DNA of 19,437 nucleotides from Sphingomonadaceae bacterium. Lineage in GTDB: Bacteria; Pseudomonadota; Alphaproteobacteria; Sphingomonadales; Sphingomonadaceae. Shown piece by piece: positions 7,605-15,990 of this stretch. The notes under the pieces were generated by a model, which saw nothing but the letters and a program-made list of their open reading frames with translations, was not told the DNA's origin and searched no databases. The position numbers and the translations under genes were made by a program. Every line of letters starts with the position of its first letter. Positions within the stretch are counted from its first letter, which is position 1. Location: the NCBI GenBank assembly GCA_019454625.1, contig JACFNY010000005.1:1-19437 (forward strand). Direction: 5' to 3'.

Positions 7605-8375
7605 CTAGAGGCTGAAGCCCTCGCCGAGGTAGACCTTGCGCACCGTTTCGTCGGCGACGAGCGCCTCGGGCGTGCCTTCGAACAGCACGCGGCCGTCGTA
7701 GATGATGCAGGCGCGGTCCACGATCTCCAGCGTCTCGCGGACGTTGTGGTCGGTGATGAGCACGCCGATGTTGCGGTCCTTGAGGTGGGAGACGAGGTTG
7801 CGGATGTCGGCGATCGAGATGGGGTCGATGCCCGCGAACGGCTCGTCGAGCAGCATGATCGACGGGTTCGCCGCAAGCGCGCGGGCGATCTCGCAGCGCC
7901 GCCGCTCGCCGCCCGAGAGCGACATGGCCGGTGCGCTGCGCAGGCGCGTGATCGAGAACTCGCCGAGCAACTGGTCGAGACGCGCCGTTCGCGCCGCCGG
8001 ATCCGGCTCGGAGATTTCGAGAACGGCGCGGATGTTGTCCTCCACGGTCATGCCGCGGAAGATCGAGGTCTCCTGCGGCAGGTAACCGAGGCCGAGCGCG
8101 GCCCGCCGGTACATGGGAAGCCCGGTGATGTCGATGCCGTCGAGGAGGATGCGCCCCGAATCGGGCATCACAAGGCCCATGATCGAATAGAAGCAGGTGG
8201 TCTTGCCCGCGCCGTTCGGCCCCAGCAGGCCGACGACCTCGCCGCGCCGCACGCCGAGCGACACATCGCGCAGCACGACGCGCTTGTCGTAACGCTTGCC
8301 GATGGACACGACCGCGAGCCCGCGATCGGTGTCGACCGCGGGAGTCTCGCGCTCCATCGTCATGATTTCGCTCAT
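7605..8375 (-). CDS. lptB: LPS export ABC transporter ATP-binding protein
   Basis: LptB is the cytoplasmic ATPase of the LptB2FG complex, which extracts lipopolysaccharide from the inner membrane and drives it across the LptC/LptA bridge. The product has 256 residues. Walker A is GPNGAGKT (52-59), the Q-loop Q101, the signature LSGGE (153-157), Walker B IMLLDEP (173-179, catalytic E178) and the switch His H210 (ITDH). The FAGIDP after Walker B is typical of LptB. The N-terminal extension of about 20 residues is not conserved, and ATG 8363 or 8357 could also be used. No clear Shine-Dalgarno precedes ATG 8375. The gene is separated from lptA by 163 bp and followed at 4 nt by rpoN. Confidence 0.96.
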   Translation of the reverse strand: MSEIMTMERETPAVDTDRGLAVVSIGKRYDKRVVLRDVSLGVRRGEVVGLLGPNGAGKTTCFYSIMGLVMPDSGRILLDGIDITGLPMYRRAALGLGYLPQETSIFRGMTVEDNIRAVLEISEPDPAARTARLDQLLGEFSITRLRSAPAMSLSGGERRRCEIARALAANPSIMLLDEPFAGIDPISIADIRNLVSHLKDRNIGVLITDHNVRETLEIVDRACIIYDGRVLFEGTPEALVADETVRKVYLGEGFSL

Positions 8376-8382
8376 GTCGGGC

Positions 8383-8410
8383 TTTCTACCTCACGAATAC
8401 TTAACGACAA
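8383..8410 (-). promoter_or_regulatory. Candidate promoter for lptB-rpoN
   Basis: On the minus strand, TTGTCG (8410-8405) and TAGAAA (8388-8383) are separated by 16 nt, a 4/6 match each to the sigma-70 -35 and -10 consensus. Transcription would begin almost at the lptB ATG, which would explain the missing Shine-Dalgarno through leaderless initiation. The consensus match is modest and this is a suggestion only. Confidence 0.25.
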
Positions 8411-8452
8411 ATGCAGGAACTGGCCGCTCGGCGGCCAGTTGGCGCAATTTGT
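8407..8452. other. Large inverted repeat in the lptA-lptB spacer
   Basis: A perfect 10-bp stem (8418-8427 with 8431-8440) closes a 3-nt TCG loop. It is extended outward, after imperfect pairing, by ACAAAT (8407-8412) with ATTTGT (8447-8452). No T run follows on either strand, so it is not a classical terminator. It could be an operator, an attenuating structure, or an RNA processing site separating lptCA from lptB-rpoN expression. A second small inverted repeat, TTCGGC/GCCGAA, lies at 8464-8482. Confidence 0.6.
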
Positions 8453-8538
8453 GCATGGTCGGTTTCGGCAATGCAAGCCGAACGGGACGAAACGGCGCAA
8501 AAGGACCGTGCGGGCGGTGCAGAAATGCCGCAGGCGGC

Positions 8539-9075
8539 TTACTGCGTATCGCGCGGCGGCACCACGAAGCGGCCGGTGACGCGGGTGCCGGTATCGGTCG
8601 AACTTGCCGAGCCGTCGAGGGTGGAACGGCCGTTTTCGAGGTCGATGACCAGCCGGTCGCCGCGCAGCACGCTGTCGCCGCGGTTGAGCACGACGCCGCC
8701 GACGAAGGTGATCTGGCGGGTCTCGACGTCGTAGATGCCGAGGCGGGCGCTGACCCGCTCGCTCGGGCTCACGAGCTGGACGCTGCCTTCGGCGTCGAGG
8801 CGGTTGATCGCGAGGTTCCCGCCCGCGGCGTTTTCGTAGAACACGCGCATCGCCGCCGCGTTCAGCGTCATGTTGCCCTGCACGACGCGCACCGCGCCTG
8901 AAAAGATCGCCTGCGAATCGCGGTCCCGCACCTCGATGCGCGCGGCGTCGATGTCGATGGGCGCGCGCGTGTCGTGGCCCTTGAGCGCCGAGCTGCCGAA
9001 ACCGCTCTGCGCCGAGGCGGCAAGGGGAAGCGTGAGCGCTGCGGCGGCAGCGAGGAGAAGGGGGGCGCGGATCAT
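8539..9075 (-). CDS. lptA: Periplasmic LPS transport protein (OstA-like)
   Basis: LptA forms the beta-jellyroll bridge that carries lipopolysaccharide across the periplasm from LptC to LptD. The product has 178 residues. A signal peptide (about 1-22, ending ASA) precedes an OstA-like domain with the repeated beta-strand pattern; IDIDAARIEVRDRDSQAIFSG (about 40-60) and GNMTLNAAAMRVFY (67-80) are typical of the family. The C-terminus ends soon after the jellyroll. ATG 9075 overlaps the lptC TGA (ATGA). The 163-bp gap downstream, before lptB, is unusual within an otherwise overlapped run. Confidence 0.92.
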   Translation of the reverse strand: MIRAPLLLAAAAALTLPLAASAQSGFGSSALKGHDTRAPIDIDAARIEVRDRDSQAIFSGAVRVVQGNMTLNAAAMRVFYENAAGGNLAINRLDAEGSVQLVSPSERVSARLGIYDVETRQITFVGGVVLNRGDSVLRGDRLVIDLENGRSTLDGSASSTDTGTRVTGRFVVPPRDTQ

Positions 9076-9701
9076 CGCTGCGTAATCCGCATTTTCACGC
9101 CGCCTGACAAGGTGACAACGCGCGTTTCGATGTCGGCGTCGAGCCGGGAGGCGGAAAACGAGCCGAGCGGCATCTGGCCGCTGACGCGCCCGACGCTTTC
9201 CACCTTGCGCGTCGGCAGGTCCACGGCGACGTCGCCGGTTTGCAGCGCGAACCCGTCCGGGCGGTGGAAGACGACCGGGCCGAGCACGTTGAGCTTTTCC
9301 GCTTCGAGGTCGTAGCGTCCGCTCGGCGCGGTCACCGTGGCGATGCCCTCTTCCATCGTCAGGCGCGCCTCGATGCGCTTCAGCTCGACGACCGGCGTGT
9401 TCGAGGTGCGCTGCACGGCCTCGTCGGCGAGGATGCTGAACGGGCGGCCCCGGCTGTCCTCGCCGCGGTACATCGGCGCTTCCATGCGCAGCCGCTCGCC
9501 GGCTTTCTCCACCCCGTCGCGCGAGAGGATGAAGCTGAACTCCTGCTGCGCGGTGAGCGGCCAGACGAGGCAGGCGAGCAGGATCACCGCGGCGGTCGCC
9601 GGCAGCAGGCGCTTCAGGATGGCGACCTGCCGGTCCCACGCGCTGCCCGGCATTGCCCAGCGGCGGCGGTCGCTGGCAAGATCGTCGGCGGCCTGCGTCA
9701 T
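9072..9701 (-). CDS. lptC: LPS export system protein
   Basis: LptC is a bitopic inner-membrane protein that receives lipopolysaccharide from LptB2FG and passes it to LptA. The product has 209 residues from ATG 9701. A cytoplasmic N-terminus of about 30 residues precedes one transmembrane helix (about 33-50). A periplasmic beta-rich domain follows, with a pattern of strands and a conserved-looking APMYRGEDSRGRPFSILAD stretch (about 75-93). The start lies 10 nt after the RNase D stop; a longer in-frame start at 9755 would overlap that gene by over 40 nt and is less likely. It overlaps lptA by 4 nt. Family identity rests on topology and position as much as on motifs. Confidence 0.88.
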   Translation of the reverse strand: MTQAADDLASDRRRWAMPGSAWDRQVAILKRLLPATAAVILLACLVWPLTAQQEFSFILSRDGVEKAGERLRMEAPMYRGEDSRGRPFSILADEAVQRTSNTPVVELKRIEARLTMEEGIATVTAPSGRYDLEAEKLNVLGPVVFHRPDGFALQTGDVAVDLPTRKVESVGRVSGQMPLGSFSASRLDADIETRVVTLSGGVKMRITQR

Positions 9702-9711
9702 CGCTTGCGGC

Positions 9712-10329
9712 TCAGCTCTCGTGGCTGAAGATGTCCTTGTCGGCCCAGCCGGCAAGGTCGAGCGCGGCGCGCGTCGGCAGGAAGCCGAAGCAGGCCTCGG
9801 CGAGCGCCGTGCGCCCCTCGCGCTCCAGCCGTTCCTCGAGGATCGCCTTGATGCGGTGCAGGTAGCGCACGTCGGACGCGGCGTATTCGATCTGCGCCTC
9901 GCTGAGCGTGTCGGCGCCCCAGTCCGACGACTGCTGCTGCTTGGAGATGTCCGCGCCGAGCACCTCGCGCGCGAGGTCCTTGAGGCCGTGGCGGTCGGTG
10001 TAGGTGCGCACGAGCTTCGAGGCGATCTTGGTGCACCACACCGGGGCCATGACGACGCCGAGATACTGCAGGATGAGCGCGACGTCGAAGCGCGCGAAGT
10101 GCAGGATCTTGAGCCGTGCGGGATCGGCGAGCACCGCCTTCAGGTTGGGCGCGTCATATTGCCCGATCGGGAACTGCACGAGATGCTCGTCGCCGCCGCC
10201 GTCCGAAAGCTGCACGACGCAGAGCCGGTCGCGGAGCTGGTTGAGGCCCATCGCCTCGCAGTCCACGGCGATGGCACCGGGTGCGAGCACGTCTGCGGGC
10301 AGGTCGCCCTTGTGGAGATACGCGGTCAA
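9712..10329 (-). CDS. RNase D-like 3'-5' exonuclease (single-domain)
   Basis: The product has 205 residues and is a DEDDy exonuclease: motif [10 protein letters not shown] (D23, E25), motif II HFARFD (D82), motif III YAASD (Y149, D153). It is much shorter than full-length RNase D (about 370 residues) because it contains only the exonuclease domain and no HRDC domains; short forms of this kind are usual in alphaproteobacteria. The likely substrates are tRNA or other structured RNA 3' ends, by family. No ATG fits the N-terminus. The best start is TTG at 10329, whose last two bases are shared with the TerC stop (TTGA), implying coupled translation. It lies between terC and lptC in the minus-strand run. 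Confidence 0.92.
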   Translation of the reverse strand: MTAYLHKGDLPADVLAPGAIAVDCEAMGLNQLRDRLCVVQLSDGGGDEHLVQFPIGQYDAPNLKAVLADPARLKILHFARFDVALILQYLGVVMAPVWCTKIASKLVRTYTDRHGLKDLAREVLGADISKQQQSSDWGADTLSEAQIEYAASDVRYLHRIKAILEERLEREGRTALAEACFGFLPTRAALDLAGWADKDIFSHES

Positions 10330-11078
10330 TTGTCTTTCCCTTCGCGGCGGCGCTTCGCCCGGCGTGACATGATGTTGAGGACCTCGACCAGGACGGAGAA
10401 GGCCATCGCGGCGTAAACATATCCCTTCGGCACGTGCGTCCCGAAGCCCTCGGCGATCAGCGTCATGCCGATCATCAGCAGGAAGCCGAGCGCGAGCATC
10501 ACCACCGTCGGGTTCGCCTCGATGAAGTCGGCGAGCGGCGTCGCGGCGAGCAACATGCAGAAGACCGCGACGATCACGGCGACGACCATGATCGGCACGT
10601 GATCCGTCATGCCGACGGCCGTGATGATCGAATCGATCGAGAAGACGAGATCGAGGATGATGATCTGCGTGATCGCGGCGCCGAAGGACATCACCGCCTG
10701 CCCGGTATTGAAAACGTCCTCGTTCGGGGCCGGATCGACGTTGTGATGGATTTCCTTGGTCGCCTTCCAGACGAGGAACAGGCCGCCCGCGATGAGGATG
10801 ATGTCGCGCCAGGAGAACGCCTGCCCGAACAGCTCGATCACCGGCTTCACCAGCGTGACGATGAAAGCCACCGTCGCGAGCAAGCCGAGCCGCATCAGAA
10901 GGGCAAGGCTGATGCCGATGCGGCGCGCCTTTTCCCGCTGCCCGTCCGGCAGCTTGTTGGTCAGGATCGAGATGAAGACCAGATTGTCGATGCCGAGCAC
11001 GACTTCCATCGCGATCAGCGTCACCAGCGCCGCCCACGTGGCCGGTTGCAGGAACAGTTCGATAAGGCCTTCCATCAT
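10326..11078 (-). CDS. TerC family integral membrane protein
   Basis: The product has 250 residues and about seven transmembrane segments. Two family signatures carry acidic residues in the membrane: [14 protein letters not shown] (about 25-38) and [16 protein letters not shown] (about 142-157). TerC proteins are associated with tellurite resistance in plasmids. Chromosomal members are now linked to manganese/calcium export or to metal loading of exported proteins; which applies here cannot be read from sequence. The C-terminus is basic ([10 protein letters not shown]), consistent with a cytoplasmic end. Two adjacent ATGs (11078 and 11075) are possible; AGG is better spaced for the second. 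It lies 57 nt downstream of the mitofilin-like gene and overlaps the RNase D start. Confidence 0.9.
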   Translation of the reverse strand: MMEGLIELFLQPATWAALVTLIAMEVVLGIDNLVFISILTNKLPDGQREKARRIGISLALLMRLGLLATVAFIVTLVKPVIELFGQAFSWRDIILIAGGLFLVWKATKEIHHNVDPAPNEDVFNTGQAVMSFGAAITQIIILDLVFSIDSIITAVGMTDHVPIMVVAVIVAVFCMLLAATPLADFIEANPTVVMLALGFLLMIGMTLIAEGFGTHVPKGYVYAAMAFSVLVEVLNIMSRRAKRRREGKDN

Positions 11079-11135
11079 CCGCCTGTCTTGGCTCGGGTTG
11101 ATCTACGCACGGGAATCCGGGTCGCGGGCGCGCGT

Positions 11136-12203
11136 CTACAGCGATTGCGTCGGCTTCTGCTGCCCGGCCGCGGGCGCGGTGAGCGGCAGGTCGGTGTCTT
11201 CGAGCAGCACGGAGGCTTCGAGCTGCTGGAGCGCGCCGTAGGTGTTGGCATAGGCTTCCGCCGAGATGCGCCACTGCCGGGCAAGCTGCTGCGTGCGCGC
11301 CGGAAGCCGCTGCATGGCGAGCAGCGCGCCCGCGACATCGCCCTGCGCGAGCCGCGTCGCCATGTCGGCAAGCCGCGCCTCGTTGGCGCTGCGGGCGGCG
11401 GCGGCGCCTTTCTCGCGGACCTGGACGAGGCTGGCGACGCCAGCCTTGAATTGCTGCCAGAGCGTGTCCTGCCGCTCGGGTGCCGCGCTTTCCGCGAGCT
11501 GCGGGCGAATCTGCTCGAAACGGCGGCGCAGCACGGCGAGCGTCGGCGCGCCGGGGGATGCGGTCAGCAGCCGCTCGACGGCATCGGCGTCGGCGGCGGC
11601 GAAATGGCGGCGCAGCGCCGGGGCGAGCACGGCGAGGCTCTGGCCTTGCTCGGCGGCGCGCCGCGCCGCCGTCACCAGCAGCACGCCGCGCGCCTTCTCG
11701 GCGCTGGCGGCGGCGGCCTCGATGGAGCGGGCGGCGTTGCCGCCGACCTGCTCGATCTTGACGTTGAGCCCGGCGAGCTCGGCGGAAATATTGTCGAGCC
11801 GCGTCGATACCTGCGCCTGTCCCCGGTCGAGCGCCTCGATGCGCGCCTCAAGCCGCGCGAGGCGCTCGGGATTCGGCCCGGCGCCGAGCGCGAGCGGGAC
11901 GGGATCGTTGAGCGCCGGGGGCGTCGCCGCGGCATCGCCGAGCGGCGCAGGCACCGCCGGACGCGCTTCGAGCGCCGAGACGCGCGCTTCGAGCGCGGTG
12001 ATCGCTCCCGCCTCCCGCTCGACGCGGGCGGCGATGGATTCGACATCGGGGCGTTGCAGCGCGCCGGGAAGACGGGTGCGCACGTTCGTCTCGAACCAGG
12101 GGCTGAGCAGCAGCCCGGCGGCGAACAGCAGCAGCCCCGCCGCCAGCACCCAGGGAACGGCGCTTCGCGGGCGCGGCGCTTCGCGGGTTTCGTCGTCGAT
12201 CAT
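11136..12203 (-). CDS. Mitofilin/Mic60-like inner membrane protein
   Basis: The product has 355 residues. A short cytoplasmic N-terminus precedes one transmembrane helix (about 17-36). A long Ala-rich coiled coil (about 54-80 and 110-175) leads to a helical C-terminal domain (about 180-340). This layout, plus its place directly after hemD with an ATGA overlap, matches the alphaproteobacterial mitofilin family (COG4223 type). That family is the proposed ancestor of mitochondrial Mic60, which shapes cristae and contacts outer-membrane proteins. In gammaproteobacteria the equivalent position holds HemX, which also has a helix and coiled coil, so a HemX-like label is the main alternative. A role in envelope contact or membrane curvature is inference. 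Confidence 0.8.
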   Translation of the reverse strand: MIDDETREAPRPRSAVPWVLAAGLLLFAAGLLLSPWFETNVRTRLPGALQRPDVESIAARVEREAGAITALEARVSALEARPAVPAPLGDAAATPPALNDPVPLALGAGPNPERLARLEARIEALDRGQAQVSTRLDNISAELAGLNVKIEQVGGNAARSIEAAAASAEKARGVLLVTAARRAAEQGQSLAVLAPALRRHFAAADADAVERLLTASPGAPTLAVLRRRFEQIRPQLAESAAPERQDTLWQQFKAGVASLVQVREKGAAAARSANEARLADMATRLAQGDVAGALLAMQRLPARTQQLARQWRISAEAYANTYGALQQLEASVLLEDTDLPLTAPAAGQQKPTQSL

Positions 12204-12907
12204 CCGATCCTCGTCAGCGGTGCCTCACCAGCCTGCTTCTCGCACAACAGCCCGGCCGCCGCAAACAGCGCGTCCTCGTCCGGGAAGGCCGCGACCGCGC
12301 GGGCGGCCCAGCCGTCTCCCGCGGCGGCGAGCGCATTGCGGCTGATCGCGGCCAGCCGGACGGCGCTGCGACCCGCACCGAGCGCGGCGGCAAGCGCCTC
12401 GCCGCCGCGCGGCGAATAGACGAGCGCGACCTCGGCCGTGAGCGCCGCGGCGCGCTCCGCGTCGGACCAGCCGTGGAAGCTGGCGCCATAGACGATGCGC
12501 CGGTCGAGTCGCAGGCCGGGCGGTGGCGCATAGCTCGCGATTTCGAGGCCGCTGAGGTGCAGCACGTCGCCCTTGACCGCCGCGGCGATGGCGACGAGCA
12601 ACTCGCCGCCGTCGCGGACGTCAGGCGTGCGAACGTCGGTGAAGCCGGCGCTGCGCGCGGCGGCGGCGGTGCGCTCGCCCACGCAGAAGCAGGGCAGCCC
12701 CAGAAAGGGCGCCGTCGCCGCGCCGCCTTCGCGCGCGGCCGCGGCGCTCGTCAGCATGACGGCGTCGGGCATCGCGGCGGGCGGGGTCCAGTCCCTCGCC
12801 GCCACTTCGAACAGCGGGACGACCACGGGCTCGTGGCCGAGCGCGCGGAGACGGGCGGCGGTTTCCGCAGCGCCGGGCTGCGGGCGGGTAATCAGGACAC
12901 GACTCAT
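12200..12907 (-). CDS. hemD: Uroporphyrinogen-III synthase
   Basis: HemD closes and inverts ring D of hydroxymethylbilane to give uroporphyrinogen III for heme, siroheme and corrinoids. The product has 235 residues, normal for the family. Sequence conservation in HemD is low; recognisable parts are the N-terminal VLITRPQPGAAETAARL, the TSAAAA stretch (about 53-58), the VGERTA segment (about 76-81) and YSPRGGEAL near 165. Its identity is reinforced by the ATGA overlaps with hemC upstream and with the mitofilin-like gene downstream. Confidence 0.93.
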   Translation of the reverse strand: MSRVLITRPQPGAAETAARLRALGHEPVVVPLFEVAARDWTPPAAMPDAVMLTSAAAAREGGAATAPFLGLPCFCVGERTAAAARSAGFTDVRTPDVRDGGELLVAIAAAVKGDVLHLSGLEIASYAPPPGLRLDRRIVYGASFHGWSDAERAAALTAEVALVYSPRGGEALAAALGAGRSAVRLAAISRNALAAAGDGWAARAVAAFPDEDALFAAAGLLCEKQAGEAPLTRIG

Positions 12908-13830
12908 GCGACAAAGAGACTCCGAAGGGCGGGCGAGGCCCGATTGAGAAGGGTTTTTGCAAGCGTTACGGCGGCGGATGCCGCATCCGAATCCGAAAAG
13001 TGCGTTTCTCCTGCAATGCGTTCCTGACCGTCCGGACCGAGGATCTCGGCGCGAAGGCGGAAGCCCGCACCGTGCGGCTCGGCATAGGCGGCGACCGGGC
13101 TGTGGCAGCTGCCGCCGAGCGCCGCAGCGAAGGCGCGCTCGGCGACGAGCGCCGTCATCGCGTCGGCGTCGCTCACCGCGGCGAGACGGCCGAGCACGGC
13201 GTCGTCGCCGGCGCGGGCCTCGATCGCGATGATCGCCTGCCCCGGCGCGGGGAGCATCGCCTCGACCGGTATCGGCGTGCCGACATCGTGCATCCCGAGC
13301 CGCCCGAGCCCGGCGCTCGCGAGCAGCGTCGCATCGGCCTCTCCGGCTTCGATGCGGGCAAGACGCGTCGCGACATTGCCCCGGAACGGCACGAGGCCGA
13401 GGCCGGGAACGCGCGCCAGAAGCTGTGCGGCGCGGCGCGGCGAGGTGGTGCCGACGCGCATCCGTGGCTTCAGGGCGTCGAGGCCGGGAACGCCGATGAT
13501 CCGCTCGCGCACGTCGGCGCGCGGCAGCGCCGCCGCGAGCGCGATGGCCTCGGGACGGATGCTTTCCATGTCCTTGGCGGAATGGACGGCGAAGTCGATC
13601 TCACCCGCGATGAGCGCGCGGTCGAGTTCCTTCGTCCACAGCGCCTTGCCGCCGATCTCGGCGAGCGGGCGGTCCTGCACCTTGTCGCCGGTGGTCTTGA
13701 TGGGAACGATCTCGATCCTGTCCTCGCTCCAGCCGTGCGCGGCGACGAGCGCGGCGGCGGCGGCGCGCGCCTGGACGAGCGCGAGCGGCGACCCGCGGGT
13801 TCCGAGTTTCAGAGGCTCAGCCTTGTGCAT
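12904..13830 (-). CDS. hemC: Hydroxymethylbilane synthase (porphobilinogen deaminase)
   Basis: HemC polymerises four porphobilinogens into hydroxymethylbilane, the substrate of HemD encoded next. The product has 308 residues. Typical features are LGTRGSPLALVQA at the N-terminus, the catalytic Asp in HSAKDM (D87), GTTSPRRAAQL (about 127-137), the RGNVATRL segment (150-157), and C242 in GGSCHSPVA, which binds the dipyrromethane cofactor. There is no Shine-Dalgarno before ATG 13830; the leader is mostly a C/G run. It heads the minus-strand run and is divergent from tsaD across 51 bp. Confidence 0.97.
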   Translation of the reverse strand: MHKAEPLKLGTRGSPLALVQARAAAAALVAAHGWSEDRIEIVPIKTTGDKVQDRPLAEIGGKALWTKELDRALIAGEIDFAVHSAKDMESIRPEAIALAAALPRADVRERIIGVPGLDALKPRMRVGTTSPRRAAQLLARVPGLGLVPFRGNVATRLARIEAGEADATLLASAGLGRLGMHDVGTPIPVEAMLPAPGQAIIAIEARAGDDAVLGRLAAVSDADAMTALVAERAFAAALGGSCHSPVAAYAEPHGAGFRLRAEILGPDGQERIAGETHFSDSDAASAAVTLAKTLLNRASPALRSLFVA

Positions 13831-13866
13831 GGGGGGCGGCGTATCTAGTTACGGGCGCGGAGACAA

Positions 13867-13872
13867 TATGAT
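13867..13872 (+). promoter_or_regulatory. Candidate -10 element for tsaD, possible leaderless start
   Basis: TATGAT matches the sigma-70 -10 consensus at 5 of 6 positions and would start transcription within a few bases of ATG 13882. No Shine-Dalgarno precedes that ATG. No convincing -35 box is visible, so this is tentative. Confidence 0.3.
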
Positions 13873-13881
13873 CGTTCTGCC

Positions 13882-14916
13882 ATGATTGTTCTGGGTCTTG
13901 AATCGAGTTGCGACGAAACGGCGGCGGCACTCGTCGACGCAAACCGCACCATCCTTGCCCAGCGCATCGCCGGACAGGAGGAGGCGCACCGTCCCTATGG
14001 CGGCGTCGTGCCGGAGATCGCGGCGCGCGCGCACGTCGACCGGCTGGCCCCGCTCGTCGAGGCGGTGATGGCGGAGGCGGGCATCGGCTTCGGCGACCTC
14101 GATGCCGTTGCCGCGACGGCGGGGCCGGGCCTCATCGGCGGCGTGATGGTCGGGCTCGTCACCGGCAAGGCGCTGGCGCTGGCGAGCGGCAAGCCGCTCG
14201 TCGCGGTCAACCACCTCGAAGGCCATGCGCTTTCGGCGCGGCTCGCCGATCCGACGCTGGAGTTCCCCTATCTGCTGCTGCTGACGTCCGGCGGGCATTG
14301 CCAGCTGCTCGGCGTGGAGGGCGTCGGGCGCTACCGGCGGCTCGCGACGACAATCGACGATGCGGCGGGCGAGGCGTTCGACAAGGTGGCGAAGATCCTC
14401 GGCCTCGGCTTTCCCGGCGGCCCTGCCGTCGAGCGCGCGGCCAAGGACGGCGATCCGAAGGCGGTGCCGCTGCCGCGGCCGCTTCTGGGGAGCGGCGATT
14501 CCAACTTCTCGTTCGCGGGGCTGAAAAGCGCCGTGCTGCGCGCCGCCGAAGGTGCGAATCCGCCGTCCGTTCCCGATCTGGCGGCGAGTTTCCAGCAGGC
14601 GGTCGTCGACTGCCTCGTCGACCGGACGCGGCGCGCGCTCGAACGGATGCCGGAGGCGACGCGGCTTGTCGTGGCGGGGGGCGTCGCGGCGAACGCCGCG
14701 ATCCGGGCGGCGCTCCAGCGGCTCGCCGATGAAAGCGGCCTCGGCTTCACGGCGCCGCCGCTCGCGCTCTGCACGGACAATGCCGCGATGATCGCATGGG
14801 CGGGGATCGAACGGTTGCGGGCCGGGCACACGGATGCGCTCGACGTGCCGGCGCGTGCGCGCTGGCCGCTCGACCCGGCGGCGGAACCGGTGCGCGGCGC
14901 GGGAGTGAAGGCATGA
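13882..14916 (+). CDS. tsaD: tRNA N6-adenosine threonylcarbamoyltransferase
   Basis: TsaD transfers the threonylcarbamoyl group to A37 of ANN-decoding tRNAs, working with TsaB, TsaE and the TsaC product. The product has 344 residues, normal length. It begins [17 protein letters not shown], the family N-terminus. The metal-binding HLEGH motif is at H111/H115. Other family segments are [15 protein letters not shown] (37-51), SGGHCQL (about 136-142), SFAGLKSAV (about 211-219) and the C-terminal metal ligand region CTDNAAMIA. The stop overlaps the gpsA ATG. A longer N-terminus is not available because the gene begins close to the divergent hemC promoter region. Confidence 0.97.
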   Translation: MIVLGLESSCDETAAALVDANRTILAQRIAGQEEAHRPYGGVVPEIAARAHVDRLAPLVEAVMAEAGIGFGDLDAVAATAGPGLIGGVMVGLVTGKALALASGKPLVAVNHLEGHALSARLADPTLEFPYLLLLTSGGHCQLLGVEGVGRYRRLATTIDDAAGEAFDKVAKILGLGFPGGPAVERAAKDGDPKAVPLPRPLLGSGDSNFSFAGLKSAVLRAAEGANPPSVPDLAASFQQAVVDCLVDRTRRALERMPEATRLVVAGGVAANAAIRAALQRLADESGLGFTAPPLALCTDNAAMIAWAGIERLRAGHTDALDVPARARWPLDPAAEPVRGAGVKA

Positions 14917-15890
14917 AGGTCGGAGTCATCGGCGGCGGGGCGTGGGGAACGGCGCTGGCCGAAGTCGCGGCCTCGGGCGGCGACGTGGTGCTGTGGGCAC
15001 GCGAGCCGGAGGTGGTGCAGGACATCAACACCGCGCACGAAAATCGGCTGTTCCTTCCCGGTGTGCGTCTTTCCGAAGCCGTTGTCGCGACCAACGACCT
15101 CAGTGCGCTCGGCGATTGCGGGATGCTGCTCGTCGTCGCGCCCGCGCAGCACGTGCGGACGGTGCTCGCCGGCGTGCCGAACCGGGATACGCCGATCGTG
15201 CTGTGCGCCAAGGGTATCGAGGCGGCGACGCGGCGGCTTGTCGGCGAGGTCGCGGCCGAAGTGCTGCCGGAAGCGCCGCTCGCCGTGCTTTCCGGCCCGA
15301 CGTTCGCGCGCGAGGTGGCGACGGGCCTGCCGACCGCGATCACCTTCGCGTGCGCCGACCGCACGCTCGCCGACTGGCTGATCGCGCGTATCGCCGCGCC
15401 GCGCTTCCGCCCCTACTGGACGGACGACGTGATCGGCGCGGAGGTCGGCGGCGCGATCAAGAACGTGCTCGCCATCGCGTGCGGCGTCGTCGTCGGGCGG
15501 AGGCTCGGCGAGAACGCCCGCGCGGCGCTGATCAGCCGGGGGTTTGCGGAAATGCTGCGCTTCGGCATCGCCAAGGGCGCGCGCTCCGAAACCATGCGCG
15601 GCCTCTCCGGGCTCGGCGACCTGGTGCTCACCTGTTCCTCGACGCAGTCGCGCAATTTCTCGCTCGGGCACGGGCTCGGCGAGGGCAAGAGCGCGAGGGA
15701 ATTGCTCAGCGACCGCCTGACCGTCGCCGAAGGCGCGTTCACCGCGCCGGTGCTGAACGCCGCAGCGGACGAGCTCGGCATCGACATGCCGATCACGCGC
15801 GCCGTGTGCAGTCTGCTGGACGGCAGCGCATCGGTGGATACGGTGATCGCCGCGCTGCTTTCGCGGCCGCTGCGCAGCGAGGATGCCTGA
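14913..15890 (+). CDS. gpsA: Glycerol-3-phosphate dehydrogenase [NAD(P)+]
   Basis: GpsA reduces dihydroxyacetone phosphate to sn-glycerol 3-phosphate, the entry to phospholipid synthesis, in the cytoplasm. The product has 325 residues. The nucleotide-binding loop is [10 protein letters not shown] (7-16). Conserved catalytic or substrate residues are K100 in CAKGIE and K183 in [22 protein letters not shown] (127-135) and [13 protein letters not shown] (231-243) are family signatures. ATG 14913 shares four bases with the tsaD stop, so tsaD-gpsA is a coupled pair. No clear terminator follows within the next 100 bp. Confidence 0.97.
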   Translation: MKVGVIGGGAWGTALAEVAASGGDVVLWAREPEVVQDINTAHENRLFLPGVRLSEAVVATNDLSALGDCGMLLVVAPAQHVRTVLAGVPNRDTPIVLCAKGIEAATRRLVGEVAAEVLPEAPLAVLSGPTFAREVATGLPTAITFACADRTLADWLIARIAAPRFRPYWTDDVIGAEVGGAIKNVLAIACGVVVGRRLGENARAALISRGFAEMLRFGIAKGARSETMRGLSGLGDLVLTCSSTQSRNFSLGHGLGEGKSARELLSDRLTVAEGAFTAPVLNAAADELGIDMPITRAVCSLLDGSASVDTVIAALLSRPLRSEDA

Positions 15891-15942
15891 GCGCCCTGTC
15901 AGCAGCGTCCTGTCGCCATATTTTACAATCGAACAACAACGT

Positions 15943-15955
15943 TTCCGGGCCGGAA
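15943..15955. promoter_or_regulatory. 13-bp palindrome upstream of the sigma-54 promoter
   Basis: TTCCGG-G-CCGGAA is a perfect inverted repeat centred 43 bp upstream of the -24 GG and about 68 bp upstream of the predicted transcription start. That is a reasonable place for an enhancer-binding protein or other regulator. It is flanked by the only AT-rich stretch in the spacer. Two direct CCTGTC copies lie further up at 15895-15900 and 15909-15914. Confidence 0.35.
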
Positions 15956-15990
15956 TGTTAACCATATGATTTCGCGGCCGCCGCCAGAGG

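Noticed and set aside
10326..11078. Tellurite-resistance determinant as mobile cargo
   Set aside because: The TerC family gene overlaps a core gene and lies in a conserved run; no ter cluster, integrase or composition change is seen.
10434..12419. 661-codon plus-strand open frame over terC and the mitofilin-like gene
   Set aside because: Shadow of minus-strand genes whose products show membrane and coiled-coil features; the plus-strand product is Arg/Gly/His-rich without a domain.
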